59,895 nucleotides of DNA, taken from positions 1-59,895 of the forward strand of contig NBIV01000358.1 in NCBI GenBank assembly GCA_003194525.1, in the 5' to 3' direction. The DNA is from Gracilariopsis chorda (taxonomy: Eukaryota > Rhodophyta > Florideophyceae > Gracilariales > Gracilariaceae). Of the stretch, positions 32,069-42,132 are shown in pieces (the first letter of the stretch is position 1; each line of letters opens with the position of its first letter). Made by a program: the position numbers and the translations under genes. Below the pieces are notes generated by a model, which was not told the origin of the DNA, searched no databases, and saw only the letters and a list, made by a program, of their open reading frames with translations.

Positions 32069-32797
32069 TATACTGAAGTTTCATTGCAGACATGCCTACA
32101 ACAGACGTATATACTGCACTGGCGCAGTGCCAAATGCATCTCGCTTGCTGACCCTAACCACTTTTTTGCATCCCATTCAGGTTTGGCCAATAGCGCAGTG
32201 TCGTAACCTTTTGCTACTTTGGGCACTGTTTGCTGGCATGGGACCTAGGCAAGGCCGAGCTCGTGTGCAGGTCACCACAAGAGTAACCCACTAAGTACCA
32301 CGGATCTGGGAAAAGTCAGGTGCTCCTCTGTGGTATACTGGTCGTTTGACGGCGATCAGGAAGTCTGAGGGTTTACCGGACCTAATACCAGCTTGCTGTG
32401 CAGGGTCCGGGGCGGCCGCCGTGTCGTACCTCTTGGGGCCGGAAAGCACACTTCGGTGTGTGAGTAAAGGCAGACCAATCCTTACAACCGGACGTGGGTT
32501 AAACATCAAACGGCTTGAAAACCGGCTGGGCACACTCCGCCCGTCATAATCCAACAGGAGTGTGTCGAGAGTCCCTGTGCTGCGCACGACTGCATCGGGT
32601 AAATATAAGCCTTGCAGCAATTTGTTTTTTTTAATTGCTGCATGCGACTAGGCCCGGTGGGTGCAAAGCAACAAACTGCAACCAGTTTTTCACTTTCAAC
32701 TTTCTGGTATATTGGAAATAATTCTGGAACTCTGGCAAATTTTTTAACGGTTTAAAGAAACATAGAATTGTTTTTTTTCTTTTTTTGGTAAATTGAA

Positions 32798-34500
32798 ATG
32801 ACGAGAGGAGGGCGACGTCTGAACTCTGGTGGCGTCCGATCTAACTCAGGAGGTGCCAGAGGCAATTCTGGAGGTGCCAGGTTGAACGCAGGCGGTGCAA
32901 GGCAAAACGCTGGTGGTCGTCGCGTCGGCAGTGGTGGAGCACGGGCAGGAGCTGGAAGACCCCGGCGAGTACCAGCTCCTCCAGCTCCAGATGAGTTGGG
33001 AGTAAATGAGAGCGGAGCACACGTTCAAGGACCTATTGTTCCAGCGGTTGAAGAAGACGAAATTACTCCTGCACCTACTTCGGTTGCAGCAGCAGTTAGC
33101 ACAAGCGCCACTGGAGCCAGTGGGTCCGCTGCCACAGATCTACCGACATCGTGCCCACTTCCTGGATTTCTGGAGTTTGTGAGAGGCCTTACAAGTCACA
33201 TTCCACCGCCTCCGATGCCTACCCCTCTCCCACCGATGCCTGCAGAACAGATGCCTATTGCGATGGAAGTGGAAGAGGATGAGATCTTCCCTGCTCCTCC
33301 ACAGCCACCGCTGTCACCACCGCCGCCACAGCAGCCTGCTCTGCCACAAGACGAACAAGAGGAAGAACAGATGCCAGTTCCGATGGAAGTGGAAGAGGAT
33401 GAGATCACCCCGGCTCCCTCACACCCGCCGCCGCAGCCTGCGTTGCCACAAGCTGAACAGGAAGAACAACAGATGTCCATTCCGAGGGAGGTGGAAGCGG
33501 ATGAGATCACACCGGCTCCCTCACACCAGCCGCAGCATCAGCCACAGCAACAGCTTGATACGACGGTCATGCACTGTGCTGGGCGTCCTGATCGAGGACT
33601 CTATCGCGTGCACTATTCGTGGGATTCCGTGGCAGCTCAGGAGAGGAATGATCCGGCCATCCGTGCAAGCGTGCCAGAGTTTGAGACGCTTCCCACTGCA
33701 GGTCAAAGGCGATGCGGAAGATGCGGCGAGCACTCACACACGCTCTCCTCCTGCCCGTACCGGGACTGGACATTGAGAATTCATAGCTGCAAGTACTGCG
33801 GATGCATTTTGCTTGGCAAAGAGACCAATGGAGTGTGCTGTGGAATGAAAAGAATGTCAGGGTGGGGCGTCACGTTCCGCAGAAGGCATAGCAGCGAGTT
33901 GGTTCGCAGTCTTTATAGTCTGAGAGCCTTTCACAGCCATTTTCTCAACTTGAATACGCTCTTCGCTACGACGCAAGCGTTCATGGACATGTCGTATGTG
34001 ACGGGAGGCGGTCCCTCCTTTCTGAGACTTGAGGGAAACGCAGCTCTCGCTCTGCCCACGCAGAACCAGAACAACACGCGCTACAGCTTTCTGTGGGGTA
34101 CTGGTCCGCCTTCCTTGGATCCCTCTCACTATGCGCGTGCCAATTTGCGTGCGTTCATTCAAGACATCAACGTACGAGACATCGTGCCCAAGTTGTACGA
34201 TGTGATCTAGCCCAAGCCAGACGTGGTGCGTGAGCGGTACCGATCCATGCTTAGCACGCAACAACAACAACAAAATGCAGATACCGCCGTCGATATCAGC
34301 ATGCAGGCAGCCGAAGAGGGAGTAGTCGTACGTGGTTACGAAGGAACCCGAAGTGCCACAGTCAGTGCTCCTCACGCAGGTGCTGGGCCTCTCCCTGAAG
34401 ATGCTCCTGGTGGCTGGCCAACCATGATGAGAACGCCCGTCGTGGATCCAACTGGCCTGTATCGAGTGGAGTCTCAAGTACCGCGCTTGGTAGAAAGGAA
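32798..34500 (+). pseudogene. Helitron ORF, N-terminal part: Gly/Ser repeats, Pro/Glu repeats and zinc motifs
   Basis: Starts at ATG 32798. The first 55 residues are a 9-residue repeat around NSGG/NAGG in GGARxN context, rich in Arg and Gly. Residues 145-250 hold three copies of a unit with MPVPMEVEEDEITPAPS followed by Pro/Gln-rich sequence. After that comes CGRCGEHSHTLSSC, a CCHC-like knuckle, and further Cys pairs (CKYCGC, CCGM). A TAG at 34208 (after LYDVI) interrupts it, and the frame moves near 34497 to join the Rep part. This is probably the amino end of the Helitron replicase. The role of the repeats is unknown. Confidence 0.65.
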
Positions 34501-36997
34501 CCGTAACCGAAGAGCACGCTGCAGTGACGAGTGCTGCTGCTGCTGGAGCAGGGGCGACTGCGAATGCCGCAAACAATGCGCAAGTGCGGTACCGACTTCT
34601 AAAACCGGCATCCAAACTTGCAGAGAAGGGCACTTTCCCTCTTCTCTACCCGTACGGTGATCACCACGAACCGTTTGACATCGGCCTGTTCCTGGATGCA
34701 AAGAACTCCACACAGCAAAGCTCAGGTCTCAGCGTCAAGGAGTGGAAGCTCCGAAAGCTCCCCTGGGCTCAGAACGCGAAGCGACGTTTGTACTCAGACA
34801 ACATCCTCCTCAACAGTGGACCGTTGATGCAGATGTGGATGCTCCGCACGCACACAAACATTGAGGACATGCAACTACGTTTCCTGGAGAGAGAACAACA
34901 GGCACGTATTGTACAAGAGCAAGAGATCCAGCAAGCACAACAGCAAACAGCTCATGTTTCACCATCACAGTTCGCACAAATAGGACGCATATTTCTGCCT
35001 GATGACTCGGTCAACTCAGCAGCGTACTGGAAGAACAAGCGCATGGATGTACAGGCGATCGTAGCGCGGAGAGGACCGCCTTCTCTGTTCATTACAATCA
35101 CCATGAACATCTGGCTAATGGACATCCAGCGTCTTGGGATGGACACCACCAATTGTGGCGCATTTACGGCACAAATTAACCGCCCTCGACCGTTTGACCA
35201 ACCGGATCTGATTGCAAGGGTGTACAACCAGTACGCAAACGACTTTATGAAGGATTTGGAGAAGAACTCGGAGCAGATGTTTGGATTGAAGTGCCTGGGG
35301 CTTGCATCAAAGCTCGAGTTTCAAGAGCGCAATGTGCCTCATCACCACATGCTCGTGTGGCTCGAAGGAGGCGTGATTGAAGACGTTGATGTGATCGACG
35401 AGCTCATTCGTGCAGAAATTCCCCTTCCAGGCGAAGACGACGCGTTGCGTGCTCTCATTCGTTCCATGCACAGGCACCGCCACTCCACCTATTGCCGGAA
35501 TCGCGCTGGGCGGTGCAAGTTTGGATACGACAGCAATATGATTGTGCCGGAGACGTATATTGAAGAAGGCACGAATCGCGTTATTTACCGCAGAAGAAGG
35601 CAACATGACCTCAAAATTGTGCCGTACAACCCAAATCTGACCAAGAAGTACCGCTCTCATATCAACGTAGAACGCACGCAAGGAGGGGGCGCAGTGGCTT
35701 ATCTGATGAAGTACGCGTTTAAGCAGCCCAAAGCTCAGGAGGTGGTGCTCAACGTGAGTGGTGCTAATGAGACAGGCACACACAACGAGCAGCAACAAGA
35801 GCCGCAGGTGCAGAACGACATTCGTGCATACATGCGAGCACGTGTGGTGGGCGCTGTCAATGCAGCTTGGAGACTTTTCGAGTTTCGACATGTTCACATC
35901 GTACCAAAAGTAGAGAGACTGGCCATTCACTTGGAAGGAGAGCGCACATTTCTGCTGAGAGGTCCAAACCAGCTCTTTTCTGCATCACAGCCGTCTACAG
36001 TGGTGCCGCAGGTGTACATGGAGGCCGAGCCAAGTGGAAATGTGAGACGAGTGTACACAAACATTCTCAACGAATTGCCGTGGAAGAGTGATCTGTGGAC
36101 GTTGTGCTCGGTTCAAGTGCTGTATCTCACCGAACAAGTACGCCAAGCCGATGATCCGGCATTTGCGTCGCTGTTACGTTCCATTGCACGAAACAAAGTA
36201 TCCAACAACGCTCCACTACCACTCAGATCTACCGGTGGCATGCAAACCGCCTAACAATTCCTGTGGAAGTGGCTCACAACACGACGCAAGGAGGATGTGG
36301 ATCTCAGCAAAATGCTCATTGCGTCCACAAATCAGTTGGTCGATGAACACAATGCGGCAGCGCTGGATCTGTTTCCTGGTGAACGCTTCACTCTTCCGTC
36401 AGCTACGACGGTACAACCTGACGGTGTACCAAACTCAGAGCCCGACGTCACCAATACCTTTGTTCCCGAGTTTGCGTATCAGTATGCACCTACTGGTGTA
36501 CCTCCTCATAACTTGGATTTGAAGATTGGTGTGCCAGTTGTGGTCATTCGGAACGTGCTGCATCCGGCTGTGGTCAACGGAAAGCTGTTCGTAGTCGTGC
36601 GTGTCGATCACTTTACGATGCAGGTGGCTCGACTCGACGAGAACGGACAGGTACTGGAACGACAGCTCCTGCATCGTATCGAGTTCGAGTTTTCTTTCGC
36701 AGACATTCGCATGACTCGAAGGCAGTTCCCCATTCGTCTCGCGTTTGCAGCTACCGTTCAAAAAGGACACAGGGAAAGACGTTGGATGGCTTGGTTGTGG
36801 ATGTGCGATCCAACTTCTTCTGCGCCGGTCAGCTGTATGTCGCATTGTCGCGCGTTCGAAGGAACGACCATGTGCTGCTCCTGCATGACCCGCAGCTTAC
36901 ATCCGCGAGTGCGCACACAATTCATCCCATGCCTGTGGCCATCGCCAACCCAGTGCTGCCTGAAGCCATTCATTTCTGCATCCCTCCACAGCCATAA
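34501..36997 (+). pseudogene. Helitron Rep (HUH-type) and truncated PIF1-like helicase
   Basis: Rep landmarks: the helitron helicase-like start (LAEKGTFPLLYPYGDHHEPFD), PSLFITITMNIWLMDIQRLG, the metal-binding His motif NVPHHHMLVWLEGG (near 35330) and the two catalytic tyrosines in VAYLMKYAFK (near 35700). Such Reps nick and join DNA strands for rolling-circle transposition. The helicase part begins only at LWTLCSVQVLYLTEQVR (36090 on) and continues through LKIGVPVVVIRNVLHPAVVNGKLFVVV and RRQFPIRLAFAATVQK to GQLYVALSRVR (motif VI). The P-loop and Walker B part is absent, so an internal deletion near 36080 removed the ATPase core. A stop at 36252 and a frame change near 36767 add to the damage. 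Confidence 0.85.
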
Positions 36998-37145
36998 TAA
37001 TATTTCTGGCGTTCTTCATTTATTGAATTAAACTACTTGCTTTTCTGCTTTCGCTTTCTCGACCCTTTATTTTTCCTCACCGCTGTTTATCACTCCTCCA
37101 CCACGGCGCGCAGCGCCGCCTGCGGCTGAAGGCCGCTTCCTCTTG

Positions 37146-37620
37146 TCTCTCCATTATAAGTATTTGTTCCTCTATGAGGGGGGTGTTCTTGATTGAATGG
37201 AGGCGTTGCGCCACAAAATCGTCTTGCATGCCCCCGTTTGCCAATGCAAATCGCCCATTTGGCGCAACGACTCCCTACCATTTAAAAAATTCAGCAGCAG
37301 CAGCAGCAGCAAAGCTTCTTGCTTACTGGCTGGCACTCCCATAATGACTGCAGTAACACCCAGTTACACAAAGCAACGTGTCGCGCTTTCTCATCATTGG
37401 CTGGCACTGCAGTCAGTTTAGGTACCTAATAGGCACCTAAACACAAATCCCTACGGCTCCACATACTCTAGGCGCCGCGGCGCCCCGTGTTTCTACGAGC
37501 GCTATTGCTAACGCAAGCGAGCAAAGTGCTCGGAGAGCCTCCGAACGCTACTAAATACACAAAGCTACATAAACAACGCGGCGCGCAGCGCCGCCCACGG
37601 CCGAAGGCCGTTTCCACTTG
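37146..37620 (+). repeat. Helitron-like non-autonomous unit 2 (475 bp)
   Basis: Begins TCTCTCCATTATAAG, carries the GAGGGGGGTGTTCTTGA block, the paired GCGTTGCGCC / GGCGCAACG and a CAG run, and ends GGCGCGCAGCGCC..GGCCGAAGGCC..CCACTTG. It abuts unit 1 and unit 3 head to tail. No ORF. Confidence 0.75.
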
Positions 37621-38081
37621 TGTCTCCATTATAAGTATTATTTCTTGTATGAGGGGGGTGTTCTTGACTGAATGGAGGCGTTGAGCCACAAAATCGTCTT
37701 GCACGCCCCCGTTTGCCCATGCAAAACGCCCATTTGGCGCAACGCCTCCCTACCATTTAAATAATTCAGCAGCAGCAGCAGCAGCAAAGCTTCTTGCTTA
37801 CTGGCTGGCACTCCTATAATGACTGCAGTGCCACCCAGTTACACAAAGCAACGTGTCGCGCTTTCTCATCATTGGCTCGCACTGCAGTCAATTTAGGCAT
37901 CTAAACAAAACCTCTCAGGCTACACATACTCTAGGCGCCGCGGCGCCCCGTGGTTCTACGAGCGCTATTGCGAGCGCAAGCGAGCAAAGTGCTCGGAGAG
38001 TCTCCGAACGCTACTAAATACACAAAGCTACAAACCAACGCGGCGCGCAGCGCCGCCCACGGCCGAAGGCCTTTCCACTTG
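37621..38081 (+). repeat. Helitron-like non-autonomous unit 3 (461 bp)
   Basis: Near copy of unit 2, starting TGTCTCCATTATAAG and ending in the same two hairpins and CCACTTG. Confidence 0.75.
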
Positions 38082-38583
38082 TCTAACCTAACTAAGGATT
38101 TGTGCGACAACGACCTTCGCACCCCTTAGAAAATAAGTAAAATGCACGATTTCGTTTTTTTGGCGCAAACTGCGCCAGCACCCAAAATCGTGCTTCACGC
38201 TCATTTTTTGAGCCTTTTGGTACGCCAGCTCTTTGCACCAATGATAATCAAACGTTTTGGACAACCAAAACGTTTGATTCTCAGGTTTATCACCGCTCAA
38301 GCTCCGGCCCTATCACTCTTTCCTGCAGGCAAGATGCAGACGTCACAACTGCAGGAAAGAATGGTAGGGCGGCCCTACCACTCTTTCTTGCAGGGATGCA
38401 GACATCACAACTGCAGGAAAGTGTGGTAGGGCGGCGCTACCACTCCTTCCTGCAGGCAGGATGGAAACGTCACAACTGCAGGAAAGAATGGTAGGGCGGC
38501 CCTACCACTCTTTCCTGCAGCCAAGATGCAGACGTCACAAATGCAGGAAAGAGTGGTAGGGCCGAAGGCCCTTCTCACCCTTG
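38082..38583 (+). repeat. Helitron-like unit 4 (502 bp) with a different interior
   Basis: Begins TCTAACCTAACTAAGG, the same start as unit 1 (49 bp shared, 31651-31699 and 38080-38128). It ends with the hairpin GGGCCGAAGGCCC and then TTCTCACCCTTG, resembling the other ends. The interior holds hairpins ACGATTTCG..CGT-type near 38145 and CAAACGTTTTGG/CCAAAACGTTTG (38249-38276), then four palindromic repeats. Confidence 0.6.
38306..38564 (+). repeat. Four tandem 62-67-bp repeats, each a hairpin
   Basis: Units begin near 38306, 38373, 38435 and 38500. Each has the arms CTACCACTCTTTCCTGCAG and CTGCAGGAAAGAATGGTAG around a loop with GACGTCACAA. Confidence 0.9.
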
Positions 38584-39457
38584 TATTGATGGTAAGGGTT
38601 ACATAATTCAGTGAAGTTGTTGAGGTTGGGCACGGTCCATCCTTGAACAACTGTAGTCCAAGGAAAGTGCGCAGATGACCGAGTGGGGAGACGGATGCAT
38701 CGAGTACGCACCTCCGCGAAATTGCAGTTCCACGACATATTGTGCACCTGCGCGTCAGCTTTTCTCCGGCAATGTGGTCACTGACCAACCATAAGCATAG
38801 TAGTGTGATCGCAAAGCTGGAATATACAGTTGACAAGTTGGTTGAGGGCCGATTCTGTGGTCTGTGGACCATGGTGAGCACATTTTTAACGCGTTGTAGA
38901 CTGTCCACGAGTTTTTGCCGGCCCTGAAAGCGTGAGCGTCGTGAGCAAAAGATTTCAGTGGTGCAACGAATCAGGAATGTGTAGACGTATGTGGAAAGGT
39001 GGTACGTTGTACGACCAGTGGCCATATTGTTGCCGAAAGGTTTCGCGCAAGAAATGAAGCTTGCTGAGTACCAAGGGTACCGTTGGTGGCAAAGGTACCT
39101 GTACCGACGATAAAAGTAAAAAGCTACACGGTTATTCGAAAACCCTCCTCACGTGGAGGGTGCGGACAAGCGTTAGGACAGACAGCGTCACGTGCAAGGT
39201 TGTTGTTGACGATGCAGATCAAGTTGGGGCCAAACAGTTGGCCAGTGAACGTAAAACCCGTTGCACGTGTACCCTTACTTTACGTACAACTGAGGTGAAC
39301 ATACGTGGCCATGCTCTGAACTGGCCAGTCAGGGGGCGTGAAACAGTTTCATGATGTGCCCAGCGCGGAACAACGAACAGGACTGCATCATCGCCCTGAA
39401 GGGCACTGCAGCAAAGTTGAACTCCAGTCGCGTGACTCCCCCTCCCTCCAACACGCC
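38584..39457 (+). other. Spacer upstream of the transglutaminase gene
   Basis: No gene seen; must hold upstream control elements of the transglutaminase gene. Confidence 0.5.
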
Positions 39458-39466
39458 ATATAAAAA
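39458..39466 (+). promoter_or_regulatory. TATA box of the transglutaminase gene
   Basis: ATATAAAAA stands 71 bp before the start codon, in an otherwise C-rich stretch. Distance and sequence fit a core promoter with a short leader. Confidence 0.6.
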
Positions 39467-39536
39467 CCACCGCACCGCCCCGAACGCAGCGCCTTCTCTC
39501 CCACAAGAACAGGGTCAAACACTCTGTCAATCAACC

Positions 39537-41600
39537 ATGACCATCTCCTTCGACCGCACGCTGCAGTCCGTCCGCACGGAGCACCACACCTTCCCGTACA
39601 GAAGCACGCTTCCTATCGTGCGTCGCGGCTTTCCAGTGCGTCTGCGAACGCGCTCCACCTCCTTAACTCTCAAACTTGTTCCCGCCCATCCATCCGATCG
39701 GTACCGCGGTCCGTTCTCCACTCTAACCGTATCCGAGCGCACTCCAGCGGCCGGTTGGACGCTTTCCTCCTCTCCCGATGGTTTCGTCACATTGAACATC
39801 CCGTCAAACGCAGCAGTCGGCCTGTACGAGCTGTCCGACTCCGACTCTGTGGAACGCATGGCGGTACTGTTCAACCCATTTTCGTCCGAAGATCCACTGT
39901 ATATGGCGGATGATGACAAGCGTCGCGAGTACGTCATGAACGAGGCGGGATTAATATGGCGTGGCTCCGCCACCAGTAACTATCCGGCCGCATGGGATTA
40001 TGCTCAGTTTAACATGCGCGTGCTCATGTGTGCTCTCAGCTTTCTAGACAAACTGTCCGTCGAAAAGCGATCTGATCCGGTTGCTGTATCGCGACATCTT
40101 TCCGCCGTAGTGAATGCGCAAGACGATGCCGGCGTCATCAGCGGGCGTTGGGACGGTTCTTACGAAAATGGCACCCCACCGTCTGCATGGACAGGTTCCC
40201 TCGCGCTGCTAACGGAGTACTGGCGTACGCGCAGGCCGGTGCGGTACGGTCAGTGTTGGGTGTTTGCAGGCGTTCTCACTTCTGTTTGTCGAACCCTTGG
40301 AATTCCGTGTCGTACCGTATCCAACTTTTCGTCCGCGCATGACACGGATAGCCCGTATAACCGCGCTGTTGACTTGTACTTTGACGCGCAAGGTGATCCT
40401 ATAGACGAGCGTTCTTCTGACAGTATTTGGAACTTTCACGTGTGGAATGCTGCCTGGATGAAGCGTCCGGATCTCGCATCACACGCTAGGATGCATAACG
40501 TCGATCTCGATGGTTGGCAGGTGTTGGATGCAACCCCACAGGAGCAGTCCAGCGGACTGTTTCAACTCGGACCAGCGCCCGTGGCCGCTATCAAACACGG
40601 CATATCCCTCAAGTACGACACCGACTTTGTCATTGGTGAAGTTAATGCCGATGTAGTTTTCTACTGGCAGAAGGAAGGTGCAACCGACGAGTTTGTCGTA
40701 CGCGACAAGCGCACGCGTCATGTCGGCAAGTTCATCAGCACGAAGGCCGTCGGATCGGACAGACGCAACGACATCACTCTCGAGTACAAATTTGCGGAGG
40801 GTACTCCGGAGGAGCGTCGATCACTTGCAAATCGTCCGTCTGCCAATATTACGCCAACTGAAACTGGACACGTCTTCTCGTTTAGCCTGGCCTTCGAACC
40901 ACGTGTCAGCGTGGACGATACCATCGTCGTCACACTCAAAGCTACTAACAATGGCTCTGCCGCCGCGCCAGTACACTTCAGTAGCTTGTACCGTGCCGTT
41001 CGATACACGGGTGCGCCCGTGGCCAGGGTCGGACAGGCATCCAACAACGTCGAGATACCGGCCGGGGAAAGCGCGCGGTTCTCTATCGATGTGCCGCCTG
41101 AGCAGTACTTGAAGCATCTGGCCAGAGACGTTCAGACAATCAAGTTTATCAACTCGGCAAAGGTCGTTGGTAGCGATGAGTCTTGGGCCGAGGAGTGTAT
41201 CATCCGTCTGTATGGCGATAACGCGCTGCAGATATCTGCACCGACTAGCGTTGAGTTAGGAGAGCCGGCGCGTGTCAACGCAGTGGTGAGCAACTCTTTC
41301 CGCGTGCCGCTGACAAATGTGACGATCCGCGCGTCTGGAGAAGGTATTGTAGATCCAACTGTGATTCGGCTGCGTAAGATCGAGCCGGGAGACCGCGCCG
41401 AAGCGGAAATCGAATTGGACCCGTCCGATGCTGGCGACCGCGTGCTCGTTGTGACTCTGGATACTGATGAGCTGAAGGACATTTCCAAAAACGTTCACAT
41501 AAGCGTGGAGGACAACTCCGGATTGTCACCTTGGGAGAGCTTTTTGGCCAGTTTGAGGAGGCGCGGAGACTGGAGCTGGGAAGACCTATTTCGATCTTGA
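39537..41600 (+). CDS. Animal-type transglutaminase (Ca-dependent protein cross-linking enzyme family)
   Basis: A 687-residue protein with the four-domain plan of animal transglutaminases. An N-terminal beta-sandwich (VRRGFPVRLRTRS..NAAVGLYELS) leads to the catalytic core: Trp in PSAWTGSLALLTEYW, Cys240 in YGQCWVFAG, His301 in WNFHVWNAAWMKRPD, Asp331 in DGWQVLDATPQE, and the calcium-region motif EVNADVVFYW. Two C-terminal beta-barrels follow (about 475 on). The enzyme class joins Gln and Lys side chains of proteins. The length equals that of animal tissue transglutaminase. The ATG at 39537 has a good context (CAACCATGACC) and the gene has no intron. No signal peptide is visible, so it is probably cytosolic. 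Confidence 0.93.
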   Translation: MTISFDRTLQSVRTEHHTFPYRSTLPIVRRGFPVRLRTRSTSLTLKLVPAHPSDRYRGPFSTLTVSERTPAAGWTLSSSPDGFVTLNIPSNAAVGLYELSDSDSVERMAVLFNPFSSEDPLYMADDDKRREYVMNEAGLIWRGSATSNYPAAWDYAQFNMRVLMCALSFLDKLSVEKRSDPVAVSRHLSAVVNAQDDAGVISGRWDGSYENGTPPSAWTGSLALLTEYWRTRRPVRYGQCWVFAGVLTSVCRTLGIPCRTVSNFSSAHDTDSPYNRAVDLYFDAQGDPIDERSSDSIWNFHVWNAAWMKRPDLASHARMHNVDLDGWQVLDATPQEQSSGLFQLGPAPVAAIKHGISLKYDTDFVIGEVNADVVFYWQKEGATDEFVVRDKRTRHVGKFISTKAVGSDRRNDITLEYKFAEGTPEERRSLANRPSANITPTETGHVFSFSLAFEPRVSVDDTIVVTLKATNNGSAAAPVHFSSLYRAVRYTGAPVARVGQASNNVEIPAGESARFSIDVPPEQYLKHLARDVQTIKFINSAKVVGSDESWAEECIIRLYGDNALQISAPTSVELGEPARVNAVVSNSFRVPLTNVTIRASGEGIVDPTVIRLRKIEPGDRAEAEIELDPSDAGDRVLVVTLDTDELKDISKNVHISVEDNSGLSPWESFLASLRRRGDWSWEDLFRS

Positions 41601-42132
41601 GACATATGATTTCGAAGCGGTGAGTGCGTTGCACCCTACTCTGCAGTACCTACCGTTGGTACACGGAGGACGTGAAGATCGGGAATGGCCGCCACATCAA
41701 GTATGATCGAGCCAGTATTGAGGACATGTAGTGTGTGTGTTGTGCGCGCCTATTTCTTTGAAGTACTTATCAAACCATGATCAACGACGCTCATGGGAAC
41801 ATTAGATTGGTACAGTGTCGGAAGAAATGAATGAATGCTGTGTACCGAGGGTAGCTCGAAGTGGCAATGTTCCATGAACACAAGCCACGAAGGATAGAAT
41901 GATACACGGGAGGCAAATAGTGCATCGTCATAGGGATAGTCGTAAGATCGTTTCGAGAGACGACAATGAGGCTGAGACCCTCTTCCACATTTACGTTATT
42001 ACTCTTTTGGGGAACTCGTATCGAACTACCGTGGAGACTGCTCTCCACAACAAGACATTCCAGTCGTCATCTAAAACCCTTAACGTACTTGCAGTTAGGT
42101 ATTGTTGATTTAAATCCGTACCTCCGTGTCGA
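41601..42132 (+). other. Spacer between convergent genes
   Basis: Contains the 3' ends of the transglutaminase gene and the minus-strand gene that follows. No ORF of note. Confidence 0.5.

Larger units (their letters stand above)
31653..37145 (+). mobile_element. Helitron-like element, unit 1 of a tandem cluster, with Rep/helicase remnants
   Basis: The proposed 5' end is TCTAACCTAACTAAGG. The 3' end holds two GC-rich hairpins (GGCGCGCAGCGCC, then GGCTGAAGGCC) and closes with CTCTTG. The same 3' structure ends units 2 and 3. Inside are a Helitron Rep and a piece of its helicase. A 5' subterminal block (GAGGGGGGTGTTCTTGA, GCGTTGCGCCACAAA, CATTTGGCGCAACG, then a CAG run) is repeated in units 2 and 3. 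Helitrons normally end CTRR; the CTTG here is a deviation, so the exact ends are uncertain. Confidence 0.7.

Noticed and set aside
33196..33510. Minus-strand Ser/Gly/Cys-rich ORF
   Set aside because: It is the mirror of the Pro/Glu repeat of the Helitron ORF on the plus strand.
39537..41600. Bacterial or plant-type transglutaminase-like protease
   Set aside because: The YGQCWVFAG core, the EVNADVV motif and both C-terminal barrels match the animal type along the whole length.
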